A DNA stretch of 64,000 nt from Burkholderiales bacterium (GCA_019634955.1 JAHCAK010000020.1:1-64000); one strand, 5' to 3'; positions 48,338 to 56,714 are shown, counted from the first letter of the stretch. Made by a program: numbers and translations. Notes: a model not told the origin generated them from the sequence alone.

Positions 48338-49201
48338 ATGAGGGGGCGCCGCCTCCTCGCCCGCCTCGCCGCGGTCGTCGCCATCGCCGCCGCGGCCGGC
48401 GGCTGCGCCTACCTGAACGAGAAGCAGGGCGAGCTCATCTTCCGCCCCACCAACGCCGTGTGGTGGGGCTACGAGCGCTCCGGCCTCGCCTTCGAGGAGC
48501 GGTGGATCCCCGTTGGCGCCAACGGCGACAGGCTGCACGCCTTCTGGGCCGCGGCCGACGACAAGTCCGCCCCCGTGATCCTCTACCTGCACGGCGCGCG
48601 CTGGAACCTCACGGGCAGCGTCACTCGCATCGACCGCTGGCGCAAGCTCGGCTTCCACGTGCTGGCGATCGACTACCGCGGCTTCGGCAAGAGCACCGAG
48701 GTCTCGCCCACGGAGCAGCTCGCCTACGAGGACGCCGAGGCCGCGTGGGACTGGCTCGCGAAGGCCGAGCCGCAGCGGCCGCGCTACATCGTCGGGCACT
48801 CGCTGGGCGGGGCCATCGCCGCCGAGCTCGCACTGCGCCGCCCGGAGGCGCAGGGGCTCGTGCTGGAGGCGACCTTCACCTCCATCCGCGACATGATCGG
48901 GCACACCACCTGGCGGTTCCTGCCGGTGGGGCTCATCCTCACGCAGGAATTCGACACGCTCTCCAAGCTCCCGAAGCTGCGCCTGCCGCTGCTGGTCGTG
49001 CACGGCACGAGCGACCGCATCGTCCCCTTCGAGATGGGCGAGCGCCTCTTCCAGGCCGCGCAGGGCCCCAAGCGCTTCATCCGCGTCGAGGGCGGCAGCC
49101 ACCACAACCTCTCGTCGGTGGCCGCCGAGGAGTACCGCGCCGCGCTGCGCGAGCTCTTCCGCCCCGGCTCGCGCACGCTCGAGGCCGCGGGGCCGAGCTG
49201 A
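48338..49201 (+). CDS. alpha/beta hydrolase lipoprotein (BEM46/ABHD13-like)
   Basis: 287 residues. Lipoprotein signal (VVAIAAAAGGC, lipobox AGG-C, Cys about 23). The hydrolase core has LYLHGARWNLTGS near 84, IDYRGFGKSTEVSP near 113, nucleophile GHSLGGAIAAELA near 153, Asp in HGTSDRIVP near 225 and His in GGSHHNLSS near 252. It is probably anchored to the envelope. Substrate unknown. Belongs with the small membrane protein upstream. Confidence 0.88.
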   Translation: MRGRRLLARLAAVVAIAAAAGGCAYLNEKQGELIFRPTNAVWWGYERSGLAFEERWIPVGANGDRLHAFWAAADDKSAPVILYLHGARWNLTGSVTRIDRWRKLGFHVLAIDYRGFGKSTEVSPTEQLAYEDAEAAWDWLAKAEPQRPRYIVGHSLGGAIAAELALRRPEAQGLVLEATFTSIRDMIGHTTWRFLPVGLILTQEFDTLSKLPKLRLPLLVVHGTSDRIVPFEMGERLFQAAQGPKRFIRVEGGSHHNLSSVAAEEYRAALRELFRPGSRTLEAAGPS

Positions 49202-49229
49202 CGCCGGGGGCGGTGCTATAGTCGCCGCC

Positions 49230-50207
49230 ATGCAGAGCCTCGACCACGATGTTCTCGAGAACGCGCTCGCGTGGCGCCGCGCGGGCCGCCGCGCGTGGCT
49301 CGTCACCGTCACGCAGACCTTCGGCGCGAGCCCGCGCCCGCCCGGGTCGCTCCTCGCGATGCGCGACGACGGCATCCTCGTGGGCTCGGTCTCCGGCGGC
49401 TGCATCGAGGACGATCTCGTGGCCCGCCGCGCGGCGTTCGCGGGGCGCGCACCGTTCCTCAAGGCCTACGGCGTCACGAGCGAGGAGGCGCGCCGCTTCG
49501 GCCTGCCCTGCGGCGGCCAGCTCGAGGTGATCGTCGAGCCCGAGGTGCCCGTCGCGGACCTCGAGGCGCTCATGGCGCACATCGATGCCGGCCGCGTCGT
49601 CGCGCGCGAGGTGGATCTCGCCACCGGCGCGTGGCGCTTCGCCCCGGCGCAGCCCACCGACGAGTGCGAGCGCACGGACTCGCGCTTCCGCAGCATCCAC
49701 GGGCCGCGCTGGCGGCTGCTCGTCATCGGTGCCTCCGAGATCGCGCACTACCTCGCCGAGATGGCCGCCGCCGTCGACTACCGCGTGTTCGTCTGCGATC
49801 CGCGCGAGGAGTACCGGCAGGCGTGGCGCGCGGCGGGCGCCACCTTCGTGGGCGGCATGCCCGACGACGCCGTGGCGGCGATCCGGCCCGACGGGCACAC
49901 GGTCATCGTCACCGTCTCGCACGACCCGAAGCTGGACGACATGGCGCTCCTGGAGGCCCTCAAGAGCGAGGCCTTCTACGTGGGCGCCGTGGGCTCGAAG
50001 CAGACGAACGCCGAGCGCCGCAGGCGGCTGGCGGGATTCGACCTCTCCGCGCGCGAGATCGCGCGGCTGCGCGGGCCCGTCGGGCTCGCGATCGGCTCGC
50101 GCACGCCGCCGGAAATCGCGGTGGCGATCCTCGCCGACCTCATCGCCGCCCGCAACGGCGTGATGCTCGAGCGCGTGGCGCAGGCCCCGGAGCGGCGCAC
50201 CGCGTGA
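49230..50207 (+). CDS. XdhC/CoxF family molybdenum cofactor maturation protein
   Basis: 325 residues. The XdhC/CoxI domain is at the N-terminus (VTQTFGASPRPPGSLLAMRD, VGSVSGGCIEDDLVARR, GLPCGGQLEVIVEP) and a Rossmann-like domain follows (LVIGASEIAHYLAEMAAAVD, VTVSHDPKLDDMALLEALKS, VGAVGSKQTNAERRRRLAG). Family members sulfurate Moco and insert it into molybdenum hydroxylases; the likely client is the IorA/IorB enzyme 1.5 kb upstream. Overlaps the next gene by GTGA. Confidence 0.92.
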   Translation: MQSLDHDVLENALAWRRAGRRAWLVTVTQTFGASPRPPGSLLAMRDDGILVGSVSGGCIEDDLVARRAAFAGRAPFLKAYGVTSEEARRFGLPCGGQLEVIVEPEVPVADLEALMAHIDAGRVVAREVDLATGAWRFAPAQPTDECERTDSRFRSIHGPRWRLLVIGASEIAHYLAEMAAAVDYRVFVCDPREEYRQAWRAAGATFVGGMPDDAVAAIRPDGHTVIVTVSHDPKLDDMALLEALKSEAFYVGAVGSKQTNAERRRRLAGFDLSAREIARLRGPVGLAIGSRTPPEIAVAILADLIAARNGVMLERVAQAPERRTA

Positions 50208-50776
50208 TCCGCGGGCTCCTCCTCGCCGGCGGCGCCGCCACGCGCTTCGGCGGGGCGAAGCTGCTGGCCGCCGCCACCGACCACGCGACCCCCATCGGCG
50301 TGCGCGCCGCAAGATCGCTCCTCGCCGGCGCCGGAAACGCGCTCGCCGTCGTGCGGCCCGGCGACGCGGCGCTGGCGCAGGCACTGCGCGAGGCCGGCTG
50401 CGAGATCCTCGAAGCGCCCGATTCGCTGCGCGGCCTGGGCGCGAGCCTTTCCTCCGGCGTCAAGGCGAGCCGCGATGCCCAAGGCTGGCTCGTCGCGCTG
50501 GCCGACATGCCGCGCATCCACGCGGCCACCCACCGTGCCGTCGCCGCCGCCATCGCGCGCGGCGCGAAGCTCGCCGCCGCCGCCGACGCCACCGGGCGGC
50601 GCGGCCATCCCGTCGGCTTCGGCGCCGACCTCTACGCCGACCTCGCCGCGCTCGACGGCGACGAGGGCGCAAGGGCCGTGGTGGAGCGGCACCGGGCGTG
50701 GCTGGAGGTCGTGCGGGTCGACGACCCCGGGATCCACTTCGACATCGATACGCGGGGCGATCTCTCGGCGGGGTGA
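50204..50776 (+). CDS. MobA-like nucleotidyltransferase (MocA type)
   Basis: 190 residues from the GTG at 50204. It has the nucleotidyltransferase start GLLLAGGAATRFGGAKLL (LxxGxSxRxGxxK, modified), VRPGDAALAQALREAGCEIL, the metal-binding LADMPRIHAATHRA and GHPVGFGADLYADLAAL. MocA-type enzymes make molybdopterin cytosine dinucleotide for xanthine-oxidase-family proteins. Translational coupling to the XdhC gene supports this role. Confidence 0.9.
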   Translation: MIRGLLLAGGAATRFGGAKLLAAATDHATPIGVRAARSLLAGAGNALAVVRPGDAALAQALREAGCEILEAPDSLRGLGASLSSGVKASRDAQGWLVALADMPRIHAATHRAVAAAIARGAKLAAAADATGRRGHPVGFGADLYADLAALDGDEGARAVVERHRAWLEVVRVDDPGIHFDIDTRGDLSAG

Positions 50777-50780
50777 GGCG

Positions 50781-50836
50781 GTCTTGGGGACAGGTTTTGG
50801 GGACGGTTCTTCAGAACCGTCCCCAAGACCTGTCCC
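50781..50836. repeat. nested GGGGACGGTTCT / GGGACAGGT hairpin
   Basis: Inner hairpin GGGGACGGTTCT-TC-AGAACCGTCCCC (50799-50824). It is enclosed by GGGACAGGTTTT and AAGACCTGTCCC; the left flank GTCTTGGGG can alternatively pair with CCCCAAGAC. Two mutually exclusive folds are therefore possible. It starts shortly after the MobA-like gene stop. Confidence 0.8.
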
Positions 50837-50884
50837 GAATACCTCGGTAACATTTGATGACGATCGCTATCTGTGGGGTGAAAG

Positions 50885-51121
50885 GTGGGCGAGAAGGATG
50901 ATCCGCCGCGGGGGCTGAGCCGGGTGCAGCAGCTCTTGTGGACCGTGATGGCGGTGGTCACCATCCTGGTGGGGTTCGCGTACATGTCGTCGAAGTTCGA
51001 TTTCTCCGATCCCGTGGTGGCCGCGATCTTCGTCGTGTCGATGTTCGCGGTCGTCTATGCGGAGCGTCGGTGGATAGCGTCTTCGACGGACAGCGACGGC
51101 AGGCCAAGGAAACGCCGATGA
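50885..51121 (+). CDS. small two-span membrane protein
   Basis: 78 residues from a GTG at 50885. Two hydrophobic segments (LLWTVMAVVTILVGFAYM, 17-34; VVAAIFVVSMFAVVYAERRW, 44-63) and a basic C-terminus (GRPRKRR). No known family. The start has only a weak GGGG upstream, so the call rests on composition and coding bias; it is likely but not certain. Confidence 0.55.
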   Translation: MGEKDDPPRGLSRVQQLLWTVMAVVTILVGFAYMSSKFDFSDPVVAAIFVVSMFAVVYAERRWIASSTDSDGRPRKRR

Positions 51122-51198
51122 GGTGACCGCGGGGTCGATGGTCGGGCCATCGGGCCCGTCCATCGGTCTCGTGCCCGGAAAACGCGGCGAGAGGCGTT

Positions 51199-51675
51199 CT
51201 ACTTCGGGACGAAGCGTCCTGTCGCCGGGTCGACCCAGCCGTTGCCGACGTCGACGAGGGTCGCGCCGGTGCGGGGGTCGACGGCGGTCTTGCCTTGCGG
51301 CACGACGGTGCCGCCCTTGCCGTCGGGGACCGGCAGCGTCGCTCGCACGGGCGGCGCGACGGGCGTGATGGCCGGTGGCGGGGTTGCTTGCGCGGGCGTG
51401 GGCGCCCTTGCGGGAGGCACCGGGTCGATCGCGGCGCGCGGCGGCAGGGGAGCGACGGTCTTTCCCGCCGCCGACGGGCTCATGAGCAGCCGCACCAGCT
51501 CCTCCCGCGCGGCCTGCCGCTGCGCCGCCGTGGCGGCCGCGTCCCCGATCACGCGGCGCAACTCGTCGGTGCGCGCCTGCGCCGCCGGCCCCAACGGCCA
51601 TGCCGGCTCGGCCGCGACCGCATCACCCGCCAGTGCGAGCGCCGCGAGAAAGCAGCGGGCCGTCCTTCCGCCCAC
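51199..51675 (-). CDS. periplasmic Pro/Ala-rich protein of unknown function
   Basis: 158 residues. Putative signal (ARCFLAALALAGDAVAAEP), a short helical part (TDELRRVIGDAAATAAQRQA), a Pro-rich linker (PPRAAIDPVPPARAPTPAQA) and a C-terminal motif DPRTGATLVDVGNGWVDPAT, which contains two DP-x-TG units. No family recognised. It follows the DUF1684 gene by 18 bp. Confidence 0.65.
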   Translation of the reverse strand: MGGRTARCFLAALALAGDAVAAEPAWPLGPAAQARTDELRRVIGDAAATAAQRQAAREELVRLLMSPSAAGKTVAPLPPRAAIDPVPPARAPTPAQATPPPAITPVAPPVRATLPVPDGKGGTVVPQGKTAVDPRTGATLVDVGNGWVDPATGRFVPK

Positions 51676-51693
51676 TCCCGACTCGCCGGGACC

Positions 51694-52578
51694 TCAGCCC
51701 GCCCGATCGGGCGGGTACTTCTCCCCGGCCTCGACCCGCACCTTGAGGATGTTCTGCTTCGGCGGCAGCGGGCAGGTGGTGAACTCGCTGAACGCGCAGG
51801 GCGGGTTGTAGACGCGGTTCAGGTCCAGCTCGAAGGGCTTGCCGGGTTCGGGCTTCTTCGGCACGTAGAGGAATCGGCCCGGGCGGTAGGTGGTGTCGCC
51901 GGCGGTCGCGTCGCGCAGCACGAAGAAGAGGCCCTCGTCCTCGCCCACCGCATCCAGCCGATGCGTCTGTCCGCCGAGCTGGAACTCGACGTAGCCCGGC
52001 GAGGGCTCGTCGGAGGCCTCGTCCAGCACGTTGATGATGGTGACCTTGCGGCCCGGCGGGTAGGGCACGAACTTCGCCTGCACGCGGTAGGCGGGGTCGG
52101 GCCTGTACCAGACGCGCGAGCGGAAGCCCTTGCGAACCTCGCTCTCGTTGTCCGCGAGGCGCAGCACGTAGCGGCCCTCGCGCTCGATCACGTGCATGGC
52201 GAGGCGGCCGAGCGTCACCCAGTCGCGCTTGGCGACGCTCGTGCCCATCACGCGCTCGCTGAAGGGCATGCCGTCGCTCTCCATCTCCACGCCGGGCGCG
52301 AGCTTGAGCGTCACCTTGCCGCCGGCGACCGTGAGGGTGCCCATGCGCTCCGGGCCGAGGCCCTTGGCGAAGACGATGTCGTTGCCGGCACCCGTGCCGA
52401 AGGTGTTGTCGCCCGGCTTCATCACGAAGCGGCCGGCGAGCGTGAGCCAGCCGCGGTCGGCCTTGAGGGAGAGCTGCGCCCGCTCGCGCCATTCCAGCAG
52501 GGGCTTCTCCCAGGCGGGGTCGGCCAGGGCCGGGAGCGCGGTGGCGAGGAGGAGGAGGGGCAGGGCGAGGAGTCGCAT
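51694..52578 (-). CDS. DUF1684 domain-containing exported protein
   Basis: 294 residues with a signal peptide (RLLALPLLLLATALPALA). DUF1684 marks: GWLTLAGRFVMKPGDNTFGT near 42, YPPGRKVTIINVLDEASD near 170, and the C-terminal VYNPPCAFSEFTTCPLPPKQ with paired Cys. The function of the family is unknown. It is 37 bp downstream of the heptosyltransferase gene on the same strand. Confidence 0.88.
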   Translation of the reverse strand: MRLLALPLLLLATALPALADPAWEKPLLEWRERAQLSLKADRGWLTLAGRFVMKPGDNTFGTGAGNDIVFAKGLGPERMGTLTVAGGKVTLKLAPGVEMESDGMPFSERVMGTSVAKRDWVTLGRLAMHVIEREGRYVLRLADNESEVRKGFRSRVWYRPDPAYRVQAKFVPYPPGRKVTIINVLDEASDEPSPGYVEFQLGGQTHRLDAVGEDEGLFFVLRDATAGDTTYRPGRFLYVPKKPEPGKPFELDLNRVYNPPCAFSEFTTCPLPPKQNILKVRVEAGEKYPPDRAG

Positions 52579-52615
52579 CGGGCGCTCGCGTCGGGAAGTC
52601 GGGAAGGCCGCCATT

Positions 52616-53608
52616 CTAGTCCAGCGCCGCCTGCACTTGCGCGGGCTCGAGCTTCTCGAGGCAGTCGGTGTGCCCCAGCGGGCATTCGCGCTCGAAGCAG
52701 GGGCTGCAGGCGAGGCGGAGCGACACCACGCGGGCGCGCGGCGAGAGCGGCGGGGTGTAGTCGGGGCTGGAGGAACCGAACACGGCCGCCAGCGGGCGGT
52801 CCAGCGCGGCGGCGACGTGCATGAGGCCCGAGTCGTTGGTGACGACGCGCGCGGCGAGCGAGAGCAGGTCGATCGCCTCGTCGAGGCTGGTGCGGCCGGC
52901 AAGGTCTTCCACGGGGACGCCCGCCAGCCGCGCGACTTCCGCGGTGATGGGCCGGTCCTTGGCCGAGCCGAAGAGCCAGGTGCGGTATCCCGCCGCGGCG
53001 TGGCGGCGCGCGATCTCGGCGAAGTGGCGCGCCGGCCAGCGCTTGGCGGGCCCGTACTCCGCCCCCGGCGCGAGCGCGAGCACGGGCGCGTCCCCGGCGA
53101 GGCCGAACTTCACGACGGCCGCATCGCGCCGGGCGAGGTCCACCGCGAGCCGCGGCTCCGGCAGCGGCCGCTCGAGCGCCTCGCCCGCCGGCTGCGCGAG
53201 CGCCGCGTAGCGCTCCACGATGAGGGGCAGCTTCGCCACGTCCAGGCGGCGCAGGTCGTTCAGGAGCCCGTAGCGCATCTCGCCGCGCCAGCCGGTGCGC
53301 ACCGGGATGCCCGCGAACCACGGCACCAGCGCCGACTTGAGGCTGCCGGGCAGCACGATCGCGCGCTCGTAGCGGGGCAGCCCCCGGGCGAAGCGCCGCC
53401 GCTCGCCGAGCTGCAATTCCCCGTGCCCGAACGGGAAGGCGATCACGCGCCGCACCTCCGGCATGCGCCCGTACACGGCGGAAGCCCACGCCGGGGCCAG
53501 CACGTCGATGGCGCCCGCGGGGTCGCGCGCCTTCAGCCGGGCGAGCAGGGGGTGGGTGAGGACCGCGTCCCCGATCCACGAGGGGGAAACGACGAGCGTT
53601 TCCGTCAG
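52616..53608 (-). CDS. waaF: ADP-heptose:LPS heptosyltransferase II
   Basis: 330 residues. GT9 marks: VVSPSWIGDAVLTHPLLARL at the N-terminus, ALAPGAEYGPAKRWPARHFA near 165, VTNDSGLMHVAAALDRPLAA near 260 and the Cys-rich SLRLACSPCFERECPLGHTDC tail split as CSPCF-x5-C-x4-DC. It adds the second heptose to the LPS inner core at the cytoplasmic face. The natural N-terminus corresponds to a CTG (53606-53608, LTETLVV) behind AAGGGG, overlapping the zinc-finger gene stop. A GTG start at 53662 is the next option. Confidence 0.88.
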   Translation of the reverse strand: MTETLVVSPSWIGDAVLTHPLLARLKARDPAGAIDVLAPAWASAVYGRMPEVRRVIAFPFGHGELQLGERRRFARGLPRYERAIVLPGSLKSALVPWFAGIPVRTGWRGEMRYGLLNDLRRLDVAKLPLIVERYAALAQPAGEALERPLPEPRLAVDLARRDAAVVKFGLAGDAPVLALAPGAEYGPAKRWPARHFAEIARRHAAAGYRTWLFGSAKDRPITAEVARLAGVPVEDLAGRTSLDEAIDLLSLAARVVTNDSGLMHVAAALDRPLAAVFGSSSPDYTPPLSPRARVVSLRLACSPCFERECPLGHTDCLEKLEPAQVQAALD

Positions 53609-53808
53609 TGCCCCTTGGCGACGGCGCCGCCGGCGAGGCGGTAGACGGTCCCGCAGTACGGGCACTTCGCCTCGCCGGTCGCCTCGATGGCGAGGAACAC
53701 GCGCGGGTGCGTGTTCCACAGCTTCTGCGAGGGCAGGGGGCAGTGCAGCGGGAGGTCGGCCGCGGTGACCTCGACCGACTGCTGGTCCATCTCGGTGGGC
53801 AGGGCCAT
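53605..53808 (-). CDS. zf-CHCC zinc-finger protein
   Basis: 67 residues. The zinc site is C-x-L (HCPLPSQKLWNTHPRVFLAI) with the later CPYCGTVYRLAGG, giving the CHCC ligands. Homologues are small proteins near ilvE and waaF in betaproteobacteria and are related to a subunit of mitochondrial complex I. The gene sits 11 bp after ilvE. Function in bacteria is not defined. Confidence 0.9.
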   Translation of the reverse strand: MALPTEMDQQSVEVTAADLPLHCPLPSQKLWNTHPRVFLAIEATGEAKCPYCGTVYRLAGGAVAKGH

Positions 53809-53819
53809 GGCCGGCCCGC

Positions 53820-54743
53820 TCAGGCCACCGGCGTGAGCCAGTGGTGGTACTTCGGGTTGCGGCCGTTCACGATGTCGAAGAAGGCCGACTGGATCTTCTC
53901 GGTGACCGGGCCCCGCTCGCCCTTGCCGATCGTGCGGCGGTCGAGCTCGCGGATGGGGGTCACCTCCGCCGCGGTGCCGGTGAAGAAGGCCTCGTCGGCG
54001 ATGTAGATGTCGTCGCGCGTGAGGCGGGTCTTCTCCACGGTGAGCCCGAGGTCGGCGCAGATCTGCTGCACGCTGCGCCAGGTGATGCCGTCCAGCGCCG
54101 TGGTGAGCTGGGGCGTGTAGATCTTCCCGTCGCGCACGACGAAGATGTTCTCGCCGCAGCCCTCGGCCACGAAGCCGTCGGTGTCGAGCAGCAGGCCCTC
54201 GTCGTAGCCGTCCTGCGTGGCCTCGAGGTTGGCGAGGATGGAGTTGGCGTAGGTGGTGGCCACCTTGGCGCGGGCCATCGTCACGTTCACGTGGTGGCGG
54301 GCGAAGGACGAGGTCTTCACGCGGATGCCGCGGCGCATGCCTTCCTCCCCGAGGTAGGCGCCCCACGGCCACGCGGCGATGGAGACGTGCACCTTGGCGC
54401 CCACGGGGGAGACGCCCATCTTCTCCGAGCCGTAGAAGGCGAGCGGGCGGATGTAGCCGCTCTCGAGCCTGTTGGCGCGCACGACCTCGCGCTGCGCCTC
54501 CATGAGCTGCTCCTTCGAGTACGGCACCTCCATCATGTAGATCTTGGCCGAGTTGAAGAGCCGGTCGGTGTGCTCCTTCAGGCGGAAGATGGCGGTGCCG
54601 ATCTCGGACTTGTAGGCGCGCACGCCCTCGAAGACCGCCAGGCCGTAGTGCAGGGAGTGGGTGAGGACGTGGGTCGTGGCCTCTCTCCAGGGGACGAGCT
54701 TGCCGTCGTGCCAGATGAAGCCGTCGCGGTCGGACATCGACAT
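53820..54743 (-). CDS. ilvE: branched-chain amino acid aminotransferase
   Basis: 307 residues. PLP fold-type IV marks: HYGLAVFEGVRAY near 32, TSSFARHHVNVTMARAKVAT with the catalytic Lys near 160, EGCGENIFVVRDGKIYTPQL near 193, ITWRSVQQICADLGL, and FFTGTAAEVTPIRELDRRTI near 255. It makes Val, Leu and Ile from their keto acids. ATG at 54743 has AGG upstream; the ATG at 54737 is an alternative. Confidence 0.95.
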   Translation of the reverse strand: MSMSDRDGFIWHDGKLVPWREATTHVLTHSLHYGLAVFEGVRAYKSEIGTAIFRLKEHTDRLFNSAKIYMMEVPYSKEQLMEAQREVVRANRLESGYIRPLAFYGSEKMGVSPVGAKVHVSIAAWPWGAYLGEEGMRRGIRVKTSSFARHHVNVTMARAKVATTYANSILANLEATQDGYDEGLLLDTDGFVAEGCGENIFVVRDGKIYTPQLTTALDGITWRSVQQICADLGLTVEKTRLTRDDIYIADEAFFTGTAAEVTPIRELDRRTIGKGERGPVTEKIQSAFFDIVNGRNPKYHHWLTPVA

Positions 54744-54849
54744 GGGAATACCTGTGCTTTCGGGATTGCGGGAAACGGCAATTCTATCAAAGCGGCCTTG
54801 TATGCCATAATCGGTCGCACCCCCGCCCAACCCCATTTCCCGCCGATCC

Positions 54850-56136
54850 GTGAGCATGCCGCTCGATCCCGCGACGGAACCCCCGAAGGCGACCGACGCG
54901 GCGCTCCCGCGCGAATCCTTCATGGCGCGGCCGGCCCTCTCCCCCGAGGAGAAGCTCTCCGGCGACATGCTCGTCCTCACGACGGGCCTCATGGTTCTCG
55001 CGAGCGTGCTGTGGCTGTCCATCTACTGGAGCATGGGGCAGCAGTTCTCGGTGTCGATCTCGCTCGCCTTCCAGGCGCTCTCGGCGGGGACCATCGCCTT
55101 CTACCTGAAGACGCGCAAGCTGCAGCTCTTCGCGATGATCCAGCTGGGGCTGATCCTCTTCACGCCCTTCGCGATGCAGTGGTCGATCGGCAACTTCGTC
55201 ACCGCCTCTGGCGTGAGCCTGTGGGGCCTCATCGCGCCGGTGGGGGCGGTGACGGTGCTGGGCACCCGCCAGTCGATGCCCTGGTTCTTCGCCTGGCTCT
55301 TCATGACCGTGATGGCGGGCGTCTTCGACTTCCTGCTCTCGGGCGCGCCGGTGAAGGTGGACATGCAGACGGTCGCCGTCTTCTTCGTCCTCAACTTCGC
55401 GGCGATCTCGCTCATGATCTACGCGCTGCTCTGGTACTTCGCGAGCGAGAAGCAGAAGCTGCGCGCGCAGGTGGACCTGCAGCACGAGGAGCTCAAGATC
55501 GAGAAGGAGAGGAGCGAGCGCCTCCTGCTGAACGTCCTGCCGCCGGCCATCGCCGAGCGGCTCAAGCGCGGCGAATCGAACATCGCCCAGGGCCACGCCG
55601 ACGTGACGGTGATGTTCGCCGACATCGTGGGCTTCACCAAGATGACCGAGGAGCTGGCGCCCGTCGAGACGGTGAAGATCCTGAACGACGTCTTCTCCAT
55701 GTTCGACGAGATCGCCGACAAGTTCGGCGTGGAGAAGATCAAGACGATCGGTGATGCCTACATGGCCGCCGCCGGCGTCGACACGGGCGCGCAGGTCCAC
55801 TACGCCGACGCGGTGGCCAACATGGCCCTCGAGATGCTCGAGCGCGTGCGCCAGTACCGCGAGAGGAGCGGGGAGAACATCGAGCTTCGCATCGGCATCG
55901 GCACCGGCCCCGTGGTCGCCGGCGTGATCGGCAAGAAGAAATTCATCTACGACATGTGGGGCGACACCGTGAACGTCGCCTCGCGCATGGCCGGCGACGC
56001 CTTCGCCGGCTCCATCCAGGTCGACCTCACCACCTACCGGCGGCTGCATTCGCGGTTCAAGTTCGATGCGCCTCACGACGTGGAGATCAAGGGGAAGGGC
56101 CGGATGCAGGTGCACCACCTCCTCGAGAGGCAGTAG
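54850..56136 (+). CDS. membrane class III adenylate/guanylate cyclase
   Basis: 428 residues from a GTG at 54850 (ATG at 54856 is equally possible). Residues about 40-200 hold six membrane segments. A signalling-helix coiled coil follows (KLRAQVDLQHEELKIEKERS) and leads into NVLPPAIAERLKRGE, then the catalytic domain: VMFADIVGFTKMTEELAP (first metal Asp), EKIKTIGDAYMAAAGV (Lys for adenine, second Asp) and WGDTVNVASRMAGDA. It makes a cyclic nucleotide, which might be read by the binding protein at 27388. Divergent from ilvE. Confidence 0.92.
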   Translation: MSMPLDPATEPPKATDAALPRESFMARPALSPEEKLSGDMLVLTTGLMVLASVLWLSIYWSMGQQFSVSISLAFQALSAGTIAFYLKTRKLQLFAMIQLGLILFTPFAMQWSIGNFVTASGVSLWGLIAPVGAVTVLGTRQSMPWFFAWLFMTVMAGVFDFLLSGAPVKVDMQTVAVFFVLNFAAISLMIYALLWYFASEKQKLRAQVDLQHEELKIEKERSERLLLNVLPPAIAERLKRGESNIAQGHADVTVMFADIVGFTKMTEELAPVETVKILNDVFSMFDEIADKFGVEKIKTIGDAYMAAAGVDTGAQVHYADAVANMALEMLERVRQYRERSGENIELRIGIGTGPVVAGVIGKKKFIYDMWGDTVNVASRMAGDAFAGSIQVDLTTYRRLHSRFKFDAPHDVEIKGKGRMQVHHLLERQ

Positions 56137-56171
56137 CCGTTCTACGGAGGGTTGCACGGCCGGGGCCGTGG

Positions 56172-56336
56172 CGAAGGGGGAAGGTGGGGTGTTCCTTCTT
56201 TCGCGTTTCGGCCGAGTGAGAGTGCTGAGGGCTTCTTTCCCTGGGGCCGCGTCGACATAGGCGAGGGCGTCGAACCAAGGGCCCCTGTGAGTCGGCCGAA
56301 ACGCGAAAGCAAGGAACACCCCACCTTCCCCCTTCG
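56172..56336 (+). repeat. structured intergenic element, copy C
   Basis: Arms CGAAGGGGGAAGGTGGGGTG... (from 56172) and complement (to 56336) enclose the 88-bp core 56210-56297. The core end blocks and the GTCGACATAGGCGAG block are conserved, but the inner flanks differ (GAGGGCTTCTTTCCC instead of GCGGCCGCGTTTCCC). It lies 35 bp after the cyclase stop. Confidence 0.85.
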
Positions 56337-56513
56337 GTACGACTCCGACCGGCGCTTCCTCGGTGCGAACGCTGCTGCCTCTCGACGAGATGCCTTCGTC
56401 TCCCGGAGGCAAGTGCGTCGCTGCGCTCCGCCGGTCGTGGCGCCGGTGGCTTCGTTCGGGGCGGTGGTCGAGGAAGCGGCGGAATCCCGGTCAGTGCAGG
56501 ACGGGCATATGGG

Positions 56514-56669
56514 GCGGTGAGGGCGGGGTTCCCTTTTCCCGCTTCCCGGCCGAGTGAGAGTGCGACGGCCGCGTTTCCCGGGGACGGTGTCGACATAGGC
56601 GAGGACTTCTCCCCACGCACCGCCGTGAGTCGGCCGGGAAGCGGGAAAAGGGAACCCCGCCTTCACCGC
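56514..56669 (+). repeat. structured intergenic element, copy D
   Basis: Arms GCGGTGAGGGCGGGGTTCCC (from 56514) and complement (to 56669) enclose the 88-bp core 56548-56635, which differs from copy B at about 9 of 88 positions. The stem has one mismatch in its outer part and lacks the bulge of the other copies. It lies 45 bp from the glnE stop and is a direct repeat of copy C, about 178 bp away. The spacer between C and D holds no gene. Confidence 0.85.
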
Positions 56670-56714
56670 TCCCGGAACCCGCCGGCCAGCTACGGGCACG
56701 GCCGAATCGCTTGG

